Of a stretch of 64,000 nucleotides of DNA, positions 18,103 through 26,674 are shown piece by piece. A model generated the notes under the pieces. It searched no databases and was not told the DNA's origin. It saw only the letters and a list, made by a program, of their open reading frames with translations. Each line of letters begins with the position of its first letter. Position 1 is the first letter of the stretch. The DNA lies in assembly GCF_015352425.1 (NCBI RefSeq), contig NZ_JADKNH010000009.1, positions 124,001 through 188,000 of the forward strand, written 5' to 3'. Source of the stretch: Fusibacter ferrireducens (lineage in GTDB: Bacteria; Bacillota; Clostridia; Peptostreptococcales; Acidaminobacteraceae). The position numbers and the translations under genes are program-made.

Positions 18103-18186
18103 TTTGAGCCAAAATCTGTGCTGAGGGATGTTCAACCTCAAACAGCATCAGCGAAAATCGTTTTGTGACATCGGAGATGGCTCAAA
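18103..18186 (-). other. Structured palindromic element after the MarR gene
   Basis: Perfect outer arms TTTGAGCCA and TGGCTCAAA enclose about 66 bases that can form two further hairpins: a TGCTGAGG/CCTCA...CAGCA stem and CGAAAA-TCG-TTTTG. This gives a three-way-junction-like fold just after the stop of the minus-strand MarR gene, followed by a T-rich stretch. It may be a terminator or a small structured RNA. Confidence 0.4.
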
Positions 18187-18194
18187 TGCTATTC

Positions 18195-18662
18195 TTAGTC
18201 TATTGAAGATTTATTGAGATCATATTTATCCGTATGATATTGAACAATTTTACTTAAAAATTTCAAGACGGTCTTCTCTTCATTTATGGTGATATCATTT
18301 AAGACAAACTCCATTTCTGAAAGTTGTGCACTTAGTATCGCCTGATAAATATGCGCTCCTGACTCAGTCAGTTCTATCCACTTTTCACGCTTATCTTGCT
18401 CACCTTGTCTCTTTTCAACAAGTTTCATGCGCCCAAGTTTTTTAATGGAAATATTGATCAAATTGCGATCCAGTTCCAAGGTTTTAACAACAGCGTTAAT
18501 TTGAATTATGCTTGATTCACCCACTGTTTTAATCAGAAGTATATCCAATAAGCTGAGCCTATGAATCAGTTTGGATGGATAAAACCCTTTTTTATCTTGA
18601 GACATAATCTTAATAAGCATCCGATCCATCATATGCGAAATTTCTCTTGTATAATTTGCCAT
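18195..18662 (-). CDS. MarR-family transcriptional regulator
   Basis: 155 residues. Winged-helix MarR fold: a helix-turn-helix at about 50-80 (INAVVKTLELDRNLINISIK), a wing with KRQGEQDKREKWIELTESG, and N- and C-terminal dimerisation helices. Members repress neighbouring or own genes and are released by small ligands or oxidation. It lies 55 bases downstream of thiolase on the same strand, so the pair may be co-transcribed. The ligand cannot be read from the sequence. Confidence 0.85.
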   Translation of the reverse strand: MANYTREISHMMDRMLIKIMSQDKKGFYPSKLIHRLSLLDILLIKTVGESSIIQINAVVKTLELDRNLINISIKKLGRMKLVEKRQGEQDKREKWIELTESGAHIYQAILSAQLSEMEFVLNDITINEEKTVLKFLSKIVQYHTDKYDLNKSSID

Positions 18663-18717
18663 ATATCATCCTTTGGACCAAGCTCCAATCTAAACAGTCT
18701 TAGAGCTTTACAGTCTA

Positions 18718-19896
18718 TTATCTCTTAACGATAACAGCTTCACCCATACCGCCACCGATACAGAGTGTTGCCAATCCATATTTAGCATCTTGTTTTAACA
18801 TTTCATGGATCAAAGTAACAAAGATTCTATTGCCAGAAGCACCGATTGGATGTCCTATTGCAATAGCACCACCATTTACATTTACTTTATTTGTATCCAA
18901 ACCAAGCTCTTGAACCACTGCCAATGCTTGTGCTGCAAAAGCTTCATTCGCTTCAATCACATCTAAGTCGGCAACAGTTAAATTCGCTTTTTTAAGTGCC
19001 TTTTGAGTCGCTGGAATTGGTCCAACACCCATAATAGAAGGATCTACTCCTGCTGAGGCATGAGACACGATTGTACAAAGCGGCTTAAGGCCGAGTTCGT
19101 CTGCTTTTTCTTTGCTCATGACAATTACAGCGGATGCACCATCATTGATACCAGAAGCATTTCCAGCTGTAACTGTACCACCATCTTTTTTGAAAGCTGG
19201 TCTCAGTTTAGCTAATTTTTCTAGTGATGTCTCCTTGATGTACTCGTCTTGATCAAAACAAATTGGATCACCTTTTCTCTGAGGAATCATTACAGGAATG
19301 ATCTCATCCTTGAATTTTCCATTTGCTCTTGCTGCCGCTGCTCTTTTTTGAGAAGTAAAAGCAAATTCATCTTGCGCTTCTCTCGTAATGCCCCATTTTT
19401 CAGCAACATTTTCTGCAGTAACACCCATGTGATAATTGTTGAATGCATCCCACAAGCCGTCATTCACCATGACGTCGCAAGTTTCGCCATTGCCCATACG
19501 TTGTCCCCAACGCGTGTTTTTAAGTGCATATGGTGCCATACTCATGTTCTCAGTACCACCTGCAACGACAATATCATTATCGCCTGCAATAATCGATTGA
19601 ACTGCCATTGAGACTGTTTTAAGCCCAGAACCACAGATCATATTTACAGTTGTACATGGCACTTCCACCGGATAACCATTTTTTATCCAAGCTTGTCTTG
19701 CAATGCCCTGTCCGTGACTTGATTGTAATACTGATCCAAGGAGTACTTCATCTACTTTTGATGGCTCAAGTCCAACTTTCTCTAGAGCACCCTTGATCAC
19801 TACTGCACCCAAATCTGCTGGATGGACATTTTTAAGAGCTCCTCCAAAGGAACCCACTGCTGTTCTAACAGCACTCACAATTACAATTTCTTTCAT
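18718..19896 (-). CDS. thlA: Acetyl-CoA C-acetyltransferase (thiolase)
   Basis: 392 residues, the usual length. It condenses two acetyl-CoA to acetoacetyl-CoA, the first step towards butyrate or butanol, or the reverse in beta-oxidation. Catalytic residues are present: C88 in [12 protein letters not shown]349 in [12 protein letters not shown] and C379 in CIGGGMGEA, plus the family block [17 protein letters not shown] precedes the ATG. A terminator-like hairpin lies between rex and this gene, only 50 bases before the start. Proximity to rex fits NADH control of fermentation, but I saw no Rex operator here. Confidence 0.95.
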   Translation of the reverse strand: MKEIVIVSAVRTAVGSFGGALKNVHPADLGAVVIKGALEKVGLEPSKVDEVLLGSVLQSSHGQGIARQAWIKNGYPVEVPCTTVNMICGSGLKTVSMAVQSIIAGDNDIVVAGGTENMSMAPYALKNTRWGQRMGNGETCDVMVNDGLWDAFNNYHMGVTAENVAEKWGITREAQDEFAFTSQKRAAAARANGKFKDEIIPVMIPQRKGDPICFDQDEYIKETSLEKLAKLRPAFKKDGGTVTAGNASGINDGASAVIVMSKEKADELGLKPLCTIVSHASAGVDPSIMGVGPIPATQKALKKANLTVADLDVIEANEAFAAQALAVVQELGLDTNKVNVNGGAIAIGHPIGASGNRIFVTLIHEMLKQDAKYGLATLCIGGGMGEAVIVKR

Positions 19897-19946
19897 GTTT
19901 TAAACCTCCCTATTTTTTGTGTGACAATCCCTAGAATCATTCTACC

Positions 19947-19976
19947 AAAAAAAAGAGACAAGGTCATCCTTGTCCC
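19947..19976 (-). terminator. Terminator between rex and thlA
   Basis: Minus-strand GACAAGG-ATGA-CCTTGTC hairpin followed by eight T residues. It would end the rex transcript; because it lies so close to thlA, the thlA promoter must overlap it or the hairpin acts as an attenuator. Confidence 0.85.
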
Positions 19977-20107
19977 ATTACTTTTTCAGCATTTTTTTCA
20001 ATTTATTTTTTTAATAATCCATTTGTAAACATATTGGCAAGAAAATGCATATGCCATCACAAAAAATTCTAAGTAAACGCCCTGCTTTTAAAATTATTCT
20101 TTTAAGA

Positions 20108-20731
20108 TTATTCTTTTAAAAAATAGGATAGCGTCAGTAAATTATCAATTAGATGAACGTTTTCAACAATGATGTCTTCTCGTACTTTTAAGTCAATTGG
20201 AGCAAAGTTCCAAATCGCTTTAATATTTGTCTTTTGAATTCGATCTGCAACATCTTGAGCACCATCTCTGTTGGTACAAATATAGACGATTTCTACATTG
20301 TTATCATTGACAAAAGTTTCAAAACTGTCCATGTCTATTACTTTAACGTCATTGATCGTAAGTCCTATGATCTTGGGGTTGATATCAAACATCCCCTTCA
20401 GATTAAAGCCTAGACGATCAAAGCTTGAATAGTTGGCAAGAGCCTGCCCTAAATTCCCCGCACCGACAATAACCGTATTGTAATTTCTAGTAAGCCCTAA
20501 AATTTTTCCGATTTCATTATAGAGATCTTCTACATTGTAGCCATAGCCCTGTTGTCCAAATCCACCGAAGTTGTTTAAATCCTGTCTGATCTGAGAAGCT
20601 GTAAAGCCTATAATTTTACTCAGCTCCTTAGAGGAAATTCTCTTAATGTCATTGTCCAATAATTCTTTTAAATAACGGTGATATTTAGGTAAGCGCCTGA
20701 TAACCGCTAAGGAAATATTTCTGTCCTTCAT
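20108..20731 (-). CDS. rex: Redox-sensing transcriptional repressor Rex
   Basis: 207 residues. An N-terminal winged helix (about 1-80: LAVIRRLPKYHRYLKELL; SSKELSKIIGFTASQIRQDL) and a Rossmann domain with VIVGAGNLGQAL that reads the NADH/NAD+ ratio. The C-terminal domain-swap helix NLLTLSYFL is present. Rex represses fermentation and respiration genes when NAD+ is high. Its order next to ydiF and tsaD matches B. subtilis (ydiE-ydiF-moaC-rex), though it is inverted here and moaC is absent. Confidence 0.96.
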   Translation of the reverse strand: MKDRNISLAVIRRLPKYHRYLKELLDNDIKRISSKELSKIIGFTASQIRQDLNNFGGFGQQGYGYNVEDLYNEIGKILGLTRNYNTVIVGAGNLGQALANYSSFDRLGFNLKGMFDINPKIIGLTINDVKVIDMDSFETFVNDNNVEIVYICTNRDGAQDVADRIQKTNIKAIWNFAPIDLKVREDIIVENVHLIDNLLTLSYFLKE

Positions 20732-20810
20732 TTCTCACACCCCTTAAACTGAGTTTCTTATTTTTTAAACTTGCAATTATTAGATAATATTTTCCAACAA
20801 AAGCACTTCG

Positions 20811-20825
20811 TTTCCGTTACGGAAA
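20811..20825. promoter_or_regulatory. 15-bp palindrome at the rex transcription start
   Basis: TTTCCGTTACGGAAA is an inverted repeat (7-base arms around one base) placed just after the rex -10, where a repressor would block initiation. It does not match the usual Rex operator TTGTGA-N6-TCACAA. Confidence 0.4.
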
Positions 20826-20854
20826 TTATACCATCTAATGAAAAACAATGTCAA
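20825..20854 (-). promoter_or_regulatory. rex sigma-A promoter
   Basis: Perfect TTGACA and TATAAT hexamers with an 18-base spacer on the minus strand, about 95 bases before the rex ATG. Confidence 0.85.
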
Positions 20855-20892
20855 ATAAATAACAAGGAATTTATATCTTTATTTAAATAAGG

Positions 20893-20898
20893 TATAAT
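20893..20898 (+). promoter_or_regulatory. Probable -10 of the ydiF promoter
   Basis: TATAAT lies 33 bases before the ydiF ATG in an AT-rich stretch, divergent from the rex promoter. A clear -35 is not visible. Confidence 0.45.
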
Positions 20899-20930
20899 AC
20901 AGTTGTCAATAAATTTGGAAAGGAAAAAAA

Positions 20931-22844
20931 ATGATTGCATTATCGTGCACAAACATTACAAAATATTATGGTATAGACTGCATTTTAGATGAAATTTCTT
21001 TTACTGTCAATACTGGAGACAAAATTGGACTCATTGGCATCAATGGTGCTGGCAAAACAACTCTGATGAAAATTCTCATGGGTGTGACGTCAAAAGACAG
21101 TGGTGAAATCTTCATTGCTAAAGACACTACCGTCGGTTATCTTGAACAAAATACGGCGATAGATTTAGATATCTCTGCATTTGATTACTGCGAAGAAGTT
21201 TTTAGTGATATATTTGAAATAGAAAACAAGATGAGATCATTGGAACAGCGCTTAGCACAATCCGATGAATCTTCATCTAAACTATATTTGGATGAATACG
21301 CCAAACTTCAGGAAGCTTTTGATCACGCCAATGGTTATGCCATTTCGAGTAAGATCCGTGGCATCCTCAACGGACTAGGTTTTGAAGAAGCGGATCACAA
21401 AAAATCAATTAGTCAGTTGAGCGGTGGTCAAAAATCAAGGGTTGGCGTTGCAAGACTCCTCTTAAAACAACCTGATATTCTATTACTTGATGAACCCACA
21501 AATCACTTGGATATTGATGCTATTAAATGGCTTGAGGGCTATCTCAAAGAATACAATGGCACCATTATCCTCATTTCGCATGATCGTTATTTTTTAGATC
21601 AAGTTATCACAAAAGTTTATGAGATTGAAGCACATGAGCTGACGACATACACCGGTAACTATAGCCAGTTTATCAAGCAGAAAAATGCAATTTATGAGGC
21701 TTCTCTCTCTCATTATGAACAACAGCAAAAGGAACTTAAAAAGCAAGAAGAACTTATCCGTAAATTCAAGGACAGAGGTACTGAAAAACTTGCAAAGCGT
21801 GCAAAATCAAGGGAAAAGAGACTTGACCATGTTGAACTTCTCAATAAGCCCACACTCTTTAAAGAACACTTTAAAATCGATTTAAAAGCTGGCGTAAAAA
21901 GTGGCAAGGATGTGTTACGAGTCAAAAATCTTTCTAAGTCATATGGCCCTAAAAAGATATTTAGCGACCTTTCTTTTGAAATCTACAGAGGTGAAAAAAT
22001 TGGTCTCATTGGCCCTAATGGCGTCGGCAAAACCACCTTGTTTAAAGTGCTCCTGGAAGAGACCGCCAAAGATCAGGGCGATATTCTATACGGTCACCAG
22101 ATAGAACCCGGTTATTATGATCAAGAGCTTAAAAATTTAACATTGGAGCACACCATTTTAGAAGAGATTCACGATGAAAATCCTGAACTCTCATTGACTG
22201 AAGTTCGAAGTCTTTTAGGTGCTTTTCTCTTTAAAGGTGATGACTATGAGAAAAGGGTTCACCAGCTCAGCGGTGGCGAAAAAAGTCGTGTATCCCTGTT
22301 GAAGCTCATGCTTTCAACTTCGAATTTTCTCTATTTGGATGAACCGACTAACCACTTGGATATTCTCGCTAAGGAAACTTTAGAAGAAGCCCTTTTAAAT
22401 TATGATGGTACCATCTTGACGATCTCCCATGACCGCTATTTCCTCAATAAAATTTGTACTAAAATTTTTGAATTGACCGATTCAGGGATTCATGTCTTCT
22501 GGGGCAATTATGACTACTATGTTCAAAAAACTGTTGAAGACGAACAACAAAACGTGTCCGATTCTATAGAACCCGAACTGACTAAGACCAAACAAAAAGA
22601 ATTGCAAAAGAAAGAAAAAGAAAAACGTCAACAAATTAAAGCGCATAAAAATGCCATTCAAAATACAGAAGATCAAATCCATGCACTTGAAGAAAAACTG
22701 CACGATCTGCAAATGGCTCTTTGCGAAGAAGCTGTTTTTTCAGTTCCTGAGAAAGCCATGTCCGTTCAAAAGGAAATCCATCAAATTGAAACTGAAATCG
22801 AACAGAGCTATATTGAACTTGAATCATTATTGGAAAAATTATAA
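20931..22844 (+). CDS. ydiF: ABC-F family ATPase (YdiF type)
   Basis: 637 residues with two ABC domains and no membrane segment. First: GINGAGKTTLMKIL, LSGGQKSRVGVARLLL and LLLDEPTNHLDID; second: GPNGVGKTTLFKVL, LSGGEKSRVSLLKLML and LYLDEPTNHLDIL, joined by a charged linker and ending in a coiled-coil tail (about 545-637). ABC-F proteins act on the ribosome E-site or relieve stalled or drug-bound ribosomes. The position next to rex and tsaD matches B. subtilis YdiF rather than the resistance members. AAAGGA precedes the ATG. Confidence 0.9.
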   Translation: MIALSCTNITKYYGIDCILDEISFTVNTGDKIGLIGINGAGKTTLMKILMGVTSKDSGEIFIAKDTTVGYLEQNTAIDLDISAFDYCEEVFSDIFEIENKMRSLEQRLAQSDESSSKLYLDEYAKLQEAFDHANGYAISSKIRGILNGLGFEEADHKKSISQLSGGQKSRVGVARLLLKQPDILLLDEPTNHLDIDAIKWLEGYLKEYNGTIILISHDRYFLDQVITKVYEIEAHELTTYTGNYSQFIKQKNAIYEASLSHYEQQQKELKKQEELIRKFKDRGTEKLAKRAKSREKRLDHVELLNKPTLFKEHFKIDLKAGVKSGKDVLRVKNLSKSYGPKKIFSDLSFEIYRGEKIGLIGPNGVGKTTLFKVLLEETAKDQGDILYGHQIEPGYYDQELKNLTLEHTILEEIHDENPELSLTEVRSLLGAFLFKGDDYEKRVHQLSGGEKSRVSLLKLMLSTSNFLYLDEPTNHLDILAKETLEEALLNYDGTILTISHDRYFLNKICTKIFELTDSGIHVFWGNYDYYVQKTVEDEQQNVSDSIEPELTKTKQKELQKKEKEKRQQIKAHKNAIQNTEDQIHALEEKLHDLQMALCEEAVFSVPEKAMSVQKEIHQIETEIEQSYIELESLLEKL

Positions 22845-22884
22845 ACCGTCCAAGCGTCCTAGGTAAATATAACTAAATTTGATA

Positions 22885-22912
22885 TGGACAAATGCAAATT
22901 TTTCTTTATAAT
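22885..22912 (+). promoter_or_regulatory. Acyl carrier protein promoter
   Basis: TGGACA (5 of 6), a 16-base spacer and a perfect TATAAT. The leader is about 90 bases and ends in AGGAGG before the ATG. Confidence 0.65.
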
Positions 22913-23007
22913 AAAAATTGAATACACGTGGCATTATTTATGATAATGTTTATATGTTGTTAGAGATATTCATCATTCATGTTAGTACGCAATTTTAGGA
23001 GGTTACT

Positions 23008-23238
23008 ATGTTTAAAAAAATAAAATCGATTATTATTGAGCAATTGAGCGTTATTGATCCAAGTGAAATTAAGCCCGACACAACATTTGAAAGTATGGAT
23101 ATTGATTCCATTGATGCTGTTGAAATCATCATGGCTATTGAAGATGAATTTGAAGTGGAAATTCCAGATGAGGTTGCTGAGTCTTTTACATCTATAAATG
23201 ACATTATCACTTATTTAAGTGGTGAAGGTCTCGAATAG
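23008..23238 (+). CDS. acpP: Acyl carrier protein
   Basis: 76 residues. The phosphopantetheine site is S34 in MDIDSIDAVEIIM, in place of the usual DSLD. The sequence is acidic and helical with the ACP pattern PDTTFESM before the site and FEVEIPDEVAE after it. It carries acyl chains as thioesters for fatty acid or another acyl pathway. No fatty-acid synthase gene is adjacent, so it may be a specialised ACP rather than the main AcpP. AGGAGG precedes the ATG and its own promoter and terminator make it a single-gene unit. Confidence 0.85.
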   Translation: MFKKIKSIIIEQLSVIDPSEIKPDTTFESMDIDSIDAVEIIMAIEDEFEVEIPDEVAESFTSINDIITYLSGEGLE

Positions 23239-23286
23239 TATAAAAGGACTCGGATCGTATAGATTGCATTTAATAAACATCTAATA

Positions 23287-23370
23287 ATAGCACTGTTCTC
23301 AATCAAATTGGCCAGAGTATCCCTATAAGGGACTTCTGATGGATTTGATTTTGAATGAGTGCTTTTTTTA
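23287..23370 (+). terminator. Long-stem terminator after the ACP gene
   Basis: Nested arms AGCACT/AGTGCT, AATCAAAT/ATTTGATT and TCCC-TATAA-GGGA form an approximately 75-base imperfect hairpin ending in TTTTTTT. Confidence 0.8.
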
Positions 23371-23492
23371 ATTTCATGCTCAAGAATTCAAAATTATTAG
23401 ATAATTTTTGGTTAACTTCATCTATGTTATGTAAACCGTTTCTTTTTTTTATTTTTTCCATTATACGGTTATTTTCCAATTAAACTCAAATG

Positions 23493-23606
23493 TTATGCAC
23501 ATATAGTACTTGTTATCCACAGTTTTCCACATTTTTACCCACACCCTATGCGTTTTAGAATACTTAAAATCACTATTAGTCCACACTGTCCACAGTTTTA
23601 TCCACA
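23493..23606 (+). other. Cluster of seven DnaA-like boxes
   Basis: In 114 bases I read TTATGCACA (23493), TTATCCACA (23513), TTTTCCACA (23523), TTACCCACA (23535), TAGTCCACA (23577), CTGTCCACA (23586) and TTATCCACA (23598), all in the same orientation; two are perfect and one matches TTATNCACA. The gap (23371-23709) has no credible gene. No dnaA or dnaN is near, so a DnaA titration or reactivation site is more likely than oriC. Confidence 0.75.
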
Positions 23607-23709
23607 ATTGTATTAAAATCAAAACATAATCTCTCGAACGCATAATCGATTTACATAATATTATGTTCTGCAGTTTGAGCTCAAATTTAACGCAAAAAAG
23701 TAAATGGGA

Positions 23710-24741
23710 CTAAAGTCCCATTTTAGTGCCTATTCTTAAATTTGGAATTGCATTTACAGACATGTCTCCAAGGTAGCCTGCTCTGAAATTATAATAACCT
23801 GCACAACCAATCATAGCAGCATTATCTGTGCAAAGTGCCAAAGGTGGATAATAAAAACCAACCCCTTTTTCATTACATTTTATACTCAATGTTTCTCTTA
23901 AAGCGGTGTTCGCTGCAACACCACCTGCTAGAACCATCTTTTTGTGCCCTGATTGTTCAATTGCATCCATTGCTTTATGGCATAGAATATGAACAACCGC
24001 TTCTTGAAAACTCGCACATACATCGGGTATGTTAATTTCTATTTTTTTCATTTTGCAGCTATTGATATAATTTAAAACGGCTGATTTGAGACCACTAAAA
24101 CTGAAATCCAAGTTTTCTTGGTCCAACATTGCCTTGGGAAAATCAATCGCATATGGATTACCTGATTTTGCAATTTGATCGATGAGAGGTCCCCCTGGGT
24201 ATCCAAGTCCAAGTGTTCTCGCCACTTTATCGAATGCCTCACCAGCAGCGTCATCTCTCGTCTTCCCAATGACTTCAAAGGTGGTATAGTCCTTGACCTC
24301 CACAAGATGCGTATGTCCTCCCGAAACCACTAAACATACAAAAGGGGGTTCAAGTTCTGGATGGGCAATATAATTTGCTGCAATATGACCCTCAATATGG
24401 TTGACGGGAACAAAGGGTATTTCCAGTGCATATGCCAGAGCTTTTGCACTGGATAGACCAACGAGAAGCGCGCCAACAAGTCCGGGACCATATGTCACAG
24501 CAATGTGGTCCACCTCTTCAAACCCAATACCTGCTGTTTTTAAACTGTCGTCAATAATCCAAGAGATCTTCTCAAGATGATTTCTTGAAGCCACTTCAGG
24601 CACTACGCCACCAAAGGCTTTGTGAATTTCAATCTGTGTGTATATCTCATTTGCAAGTATTGTTCTGCCAGCTGATAATATCGCACAAGAAGTTTCGTCG
24701 CAACTCGTTTCAATTGCAAGTGTTATCAGTCGCTTATTCAT
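23710..24741 (-). CDS. tsaD: tRNA N6-threonylcarbamoyladenosine transferase TsaD
   Basis: 343 residues, family length. With TsaB and TsaE it transfers threonylcarbamoyl from TC-AMP to A37 of tRNAs that read ANN codons. Seen: [12 protein letters not shown] at the N-terminus, metal-binding [39 protein letters not shown] and [13 protein letters not shown]. It overlaps rimI by 8 bases and is last in the tsaE-tsaB-rimI-tsaD operon, the same order as B. subtilis ydiB-C-D-E. Confidence 0.97.
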   Translation of the reverse strand: MNKRLITLAIETSCDETSCAILSAGRTILANEIYTQIEIHKAFGGVVPEVASRNHLEKISWIIDDSLKTAGIGFEEVDHIAVTYGPGLVGALLVGLSSAKALAYALEIPFVPVNHIEGHIAANYIAHPELEPPFVCLVVSGGHTHLVEVKDYTTFEVIGKTRDDAAGEAFDKVARTLGLGYPGGPLIDQIAKSGNPYAIDFPKAMLDQENLDFSFSGLKSAVLNYINSCKMKKIEINIPDVCASFQEAVVHILCHKAMDAIEQSGHKKMVLAGGVAANTALRETLSIKCNEKGVGFYYPPLALCTDNAAMIGCAGYYNFRAGYLGDMSVNAIPNLRIGTKMGL

Positions 24742-25219
24742 AATTAAACTCCTTCCACATAATCAACGCATCTTCATTGGTATCTTGATAGTAACCTTTG
24801 CGTATGCCCAAGCTTTTAAAGCCATATTTTTCGTACAGATTGATGGCAACCTTATTTGTCGTTCTAACTTCGAGTGTCATGCTTGCAAACTTATTCTCCA
24901 CAGCAAACTCAAAGAGTTTCTCCATGAGCCTACTGGAAAAGCCCATGCCTCTCTTATCAGGTGCTATGGCCACGTTGGTCACATGGAGTTCATCCACAAC
25001 AGTCCACATGCCAGCATAACCAATAATTTCTTCATTAAGAGTCACAACAAAATAAACCGCCAATTGATTTTGATTCACCTCATTGAAAAAGGCATCTTTA
25101 GACCAAGGTGATTTGAACGAAAGTGTTTCGATCTCATAGACGCTTTCCACATCATCCAGTGTCATGCGCCTGACTTCTAGGATATCTGAATTTATAGATT
25201 TAATATTATTAAAACGCAT
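24734..25219 (-). CDS. rimI: Ribosomal-protein-S18-alanine N-acetyltransferase
   Basis: About 161 residues from the ATG at 25219, which has a GAGG box 7 bases upstream; an in-frame ATG five codons earlier is also possible. GNAT fold with the acetyl-CoA motif [20 protein letters not shown] and the motif B region [19 protein letters not shown]. RimI acetylates the N-terminal alanine of S18. Its place between tsaB and tsaD supports the assignment. It overlaps both neighbours by a few bases, so translation is coupled. Confidence 0.92.
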   Translation of the reverse strand: MRFNNIKSINSDILEVRRMTLDDVESVYEIETLSFKSPWSKDAFFNEVNQNQLAVYFVVTLNEEIIGYAGMWTVVDELHVTNVAIAPDKRGMGFSSRLMEKLFEFAVENKFASMTLEVRTTNKVAINLYEKYGFKSLGIRKGYYQDTNEDALIMWKEFNYE

Positions 25220-25925
25220 TGGACCGCCTCGCATTCAAATCCCTTTCGGCCTGAGATTTCCTCATATAATTTGCTTTCACATCGTGATACGTTAAATGTG
25301 CTCTATCCGTTCCAATTAAAAAGCCTAGATGAGATGCTTTAGGAATGTTTTCATTTTCATCCGCCAGTTGTACATTCATTTCAGGATGATTTTGCATGTG
25401 ACTATCAATAATTTCTTTATAGATTTCAGTCGCATCCCCCACAAGTAAAATGGGTTTCTTCGGATATGATTGCATCAGTCTTTCAAGCAATTCACTTAGG
25501 GCTTCCACATCTTCCCTATGTTTTATAAACTGCCCCTCTTGCCACTCCATTTCTCCAAAATACACTTCACCTCTCTTGGCATCAATAATTGGCACGATGA
25601 TCCCATTATAGTACTTAAAAGGCGCTGCAAGCATCGTCAAGCTCGTTTCAGTTATAAGTGGGATATTATAAGGCTGAGCAAATGCTTTAACCGTGCTGAG
25701 CCCAATACGAACTCCTGTGAACGATCCTGGTCCTTCACATGCAATGATCAGATCCAAATCTCTAATTTTGAGATGAAGCATTTCCAAAATGGACTCAACC
25801 AGTGGCATCAATTTTTGAGAATGCGTATTGGGCGTATTGAGTAAAAATTCGCCAATAAGTGTCTTGTGATCAAATAGGGCAACACTGGCTGCACTGGATG
25901 CCGTATCTACAATCATTGTTTTCAT
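25209..25925 (-). CDS. tsaB: TsaB, t6A biosynthesis dimerisation protein
   Basis: 238 residues of the ASKHA fold: MIVDTASSAASVALF, THSQKLMPLVESIL, then GPGSFTGVRIGLSTVKAFA and PIIDAKRGEVYFG. It binds TsaD as an inactive paralogue and is needed for the threonylcarbamoyl transfer. The start overlaps the stop of tsaE (ATGA type), and it ends within rimI. Confidence 0.95.
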   Translation of the reverse strand: MKTMIVDTASSAASVALFDHKTLIGEFLLNTPNTHSQKLMPLVESILEMLHLKIRDLDLIIACEGPGSFTGVRIGLSTVKAFAQPYNIPLITETSLTMLAAPFKYYNGIIVPIIDAKRGEVYFGEMEWQEGQFIKHREDVEALSELLERLMQSYPKKPILLVGDATEIYKEIIDSHMQNHPEMNVQLADENENIPKASHLGFLIGTDRAHLTYHDVKANYMRKSQAERDLNARRSNAF

Positions 25926-26416
25926 AAAGTCTGATCCTTTCTTTCTAAACGGTTCTCTATTTTATCGAGATGCTCTTTTAATTTAAAAATAAAGGGCTCA
26001 CTGCCTTCCACTTTAATATCTCTTGTCCCCTCTAAATTCAGTAAAATGGTCATCCAAATCGCTCGATCAGGAATCAATTCATCGACTAAATTTGCCCATT
26101 CCACTATGCAAATACCCCTGCCATACAGGTATTCTTCAAATCCTATTTCATACATTTCATCGGGTTCAGATATTCTGTAAACATCAAAGTGGTATATGGG
26201 AACCATGCCTTCATAGGCATTCATAATGTTAAAGGTTGGGCTTGTCACATATTCTTCAACCCCTAAAGAGCGGCATAGAAATTGTGTAAATGTGGTCTTC
26301 CCTGCGCCCAAATCTCCTTGAAGACAGAGGATGTCTCCACGTCCCAACGTCTCCGAAAATGCCTTTGCTATTTTTTCCGTTTCTTCTATATGATCTATAT
26401 TAAGCTCTAATTGCAT
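25922..26416 (-). CDS. tsaE: TsaE, t6A biosynthesis ATPase
   Basis: About 164 residues from the ATG at 26416 (MQLELNIDHIEE), which follows AAGGAGG; the longer ATG eight codons upstream contains that box within its own coding region and is unlikely. P-loop GDLGAGKTTFTQFLCR, the conserved SPTF, then HFDVYRI and GICIVEWANLV. TsaE hydrolyses ATP to reset the TsaB-TsaD complex. It is first of the four-gene operon. Confidence 0.94.
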   Translation of the reverse strand: MQLELNIDHIEETEKIAKAFSETLGRGDILCLQGDLGAGKTTFTQFLCRSLGVEEYVTSPTFNIMNAYEGMVPIYHFDVYRISEPDEMYEIGFEEYLYGRGICIVEWANLVDELIPDRAIWMTILLNLEGTRDIKVEGSEPFIFKLKEHLDKIENRLERKDQTL

Positions 26417-26571
26417 GCACGCACGTCCTCCTTGCTTCATTTATTTTATACCAATTGAGGGGCTTTTACAAGAATTCTGGCAAGAGGCAACATGAGTCCA
26501 TACATATACTTTATACAGAGAGGGAAACACAGAAATACTTATTCCAGTCCCCACCATGTCGTTATACGCAG

Positions 26572-26654
26572 AGAGGGCAATGCCTAAAGTCTTATGAAGG
26601 TCGCTCCGCAGGCACGAGGACCGGCGAGCGGCATAAGACTAGGCATTGCCCTCT
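26572..26654 (+). repeat. Long-stem element, copy 1 of the TCC-RCA...GA-GGA family
   Basis: Outer arms AGAGGGCAATGCCTA and TAGGCATTGCCCTCT, then AGTCTTATG/CATAAGACT, give a stem of about 23 bp. Inside, TCGC/GCGA closes a core reading TCC-GCAGGCACGA-GGA. It lies just after the amidohydrolase stop, with the core on the opposite strand to that gene. There is no strong T-run. The other copies are at 31444, 31650 and 61275. Confidence 0.7.
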
Positions 26655-26674
26655 TTATTATTAGTGACAACACA

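Noticed and set aside
23493-23606. oriC
   Set aside because: No dnaA, dnaN, rpmH or other origin-linked gene in the window; a non-origin cluster is the simpler reading.
23461-23643. 60-codon open frame on the minus strand within the DnaA-box gap
   Set aside because: No ribosome binding site, and the peptide simply reflects the repeated box sequence.
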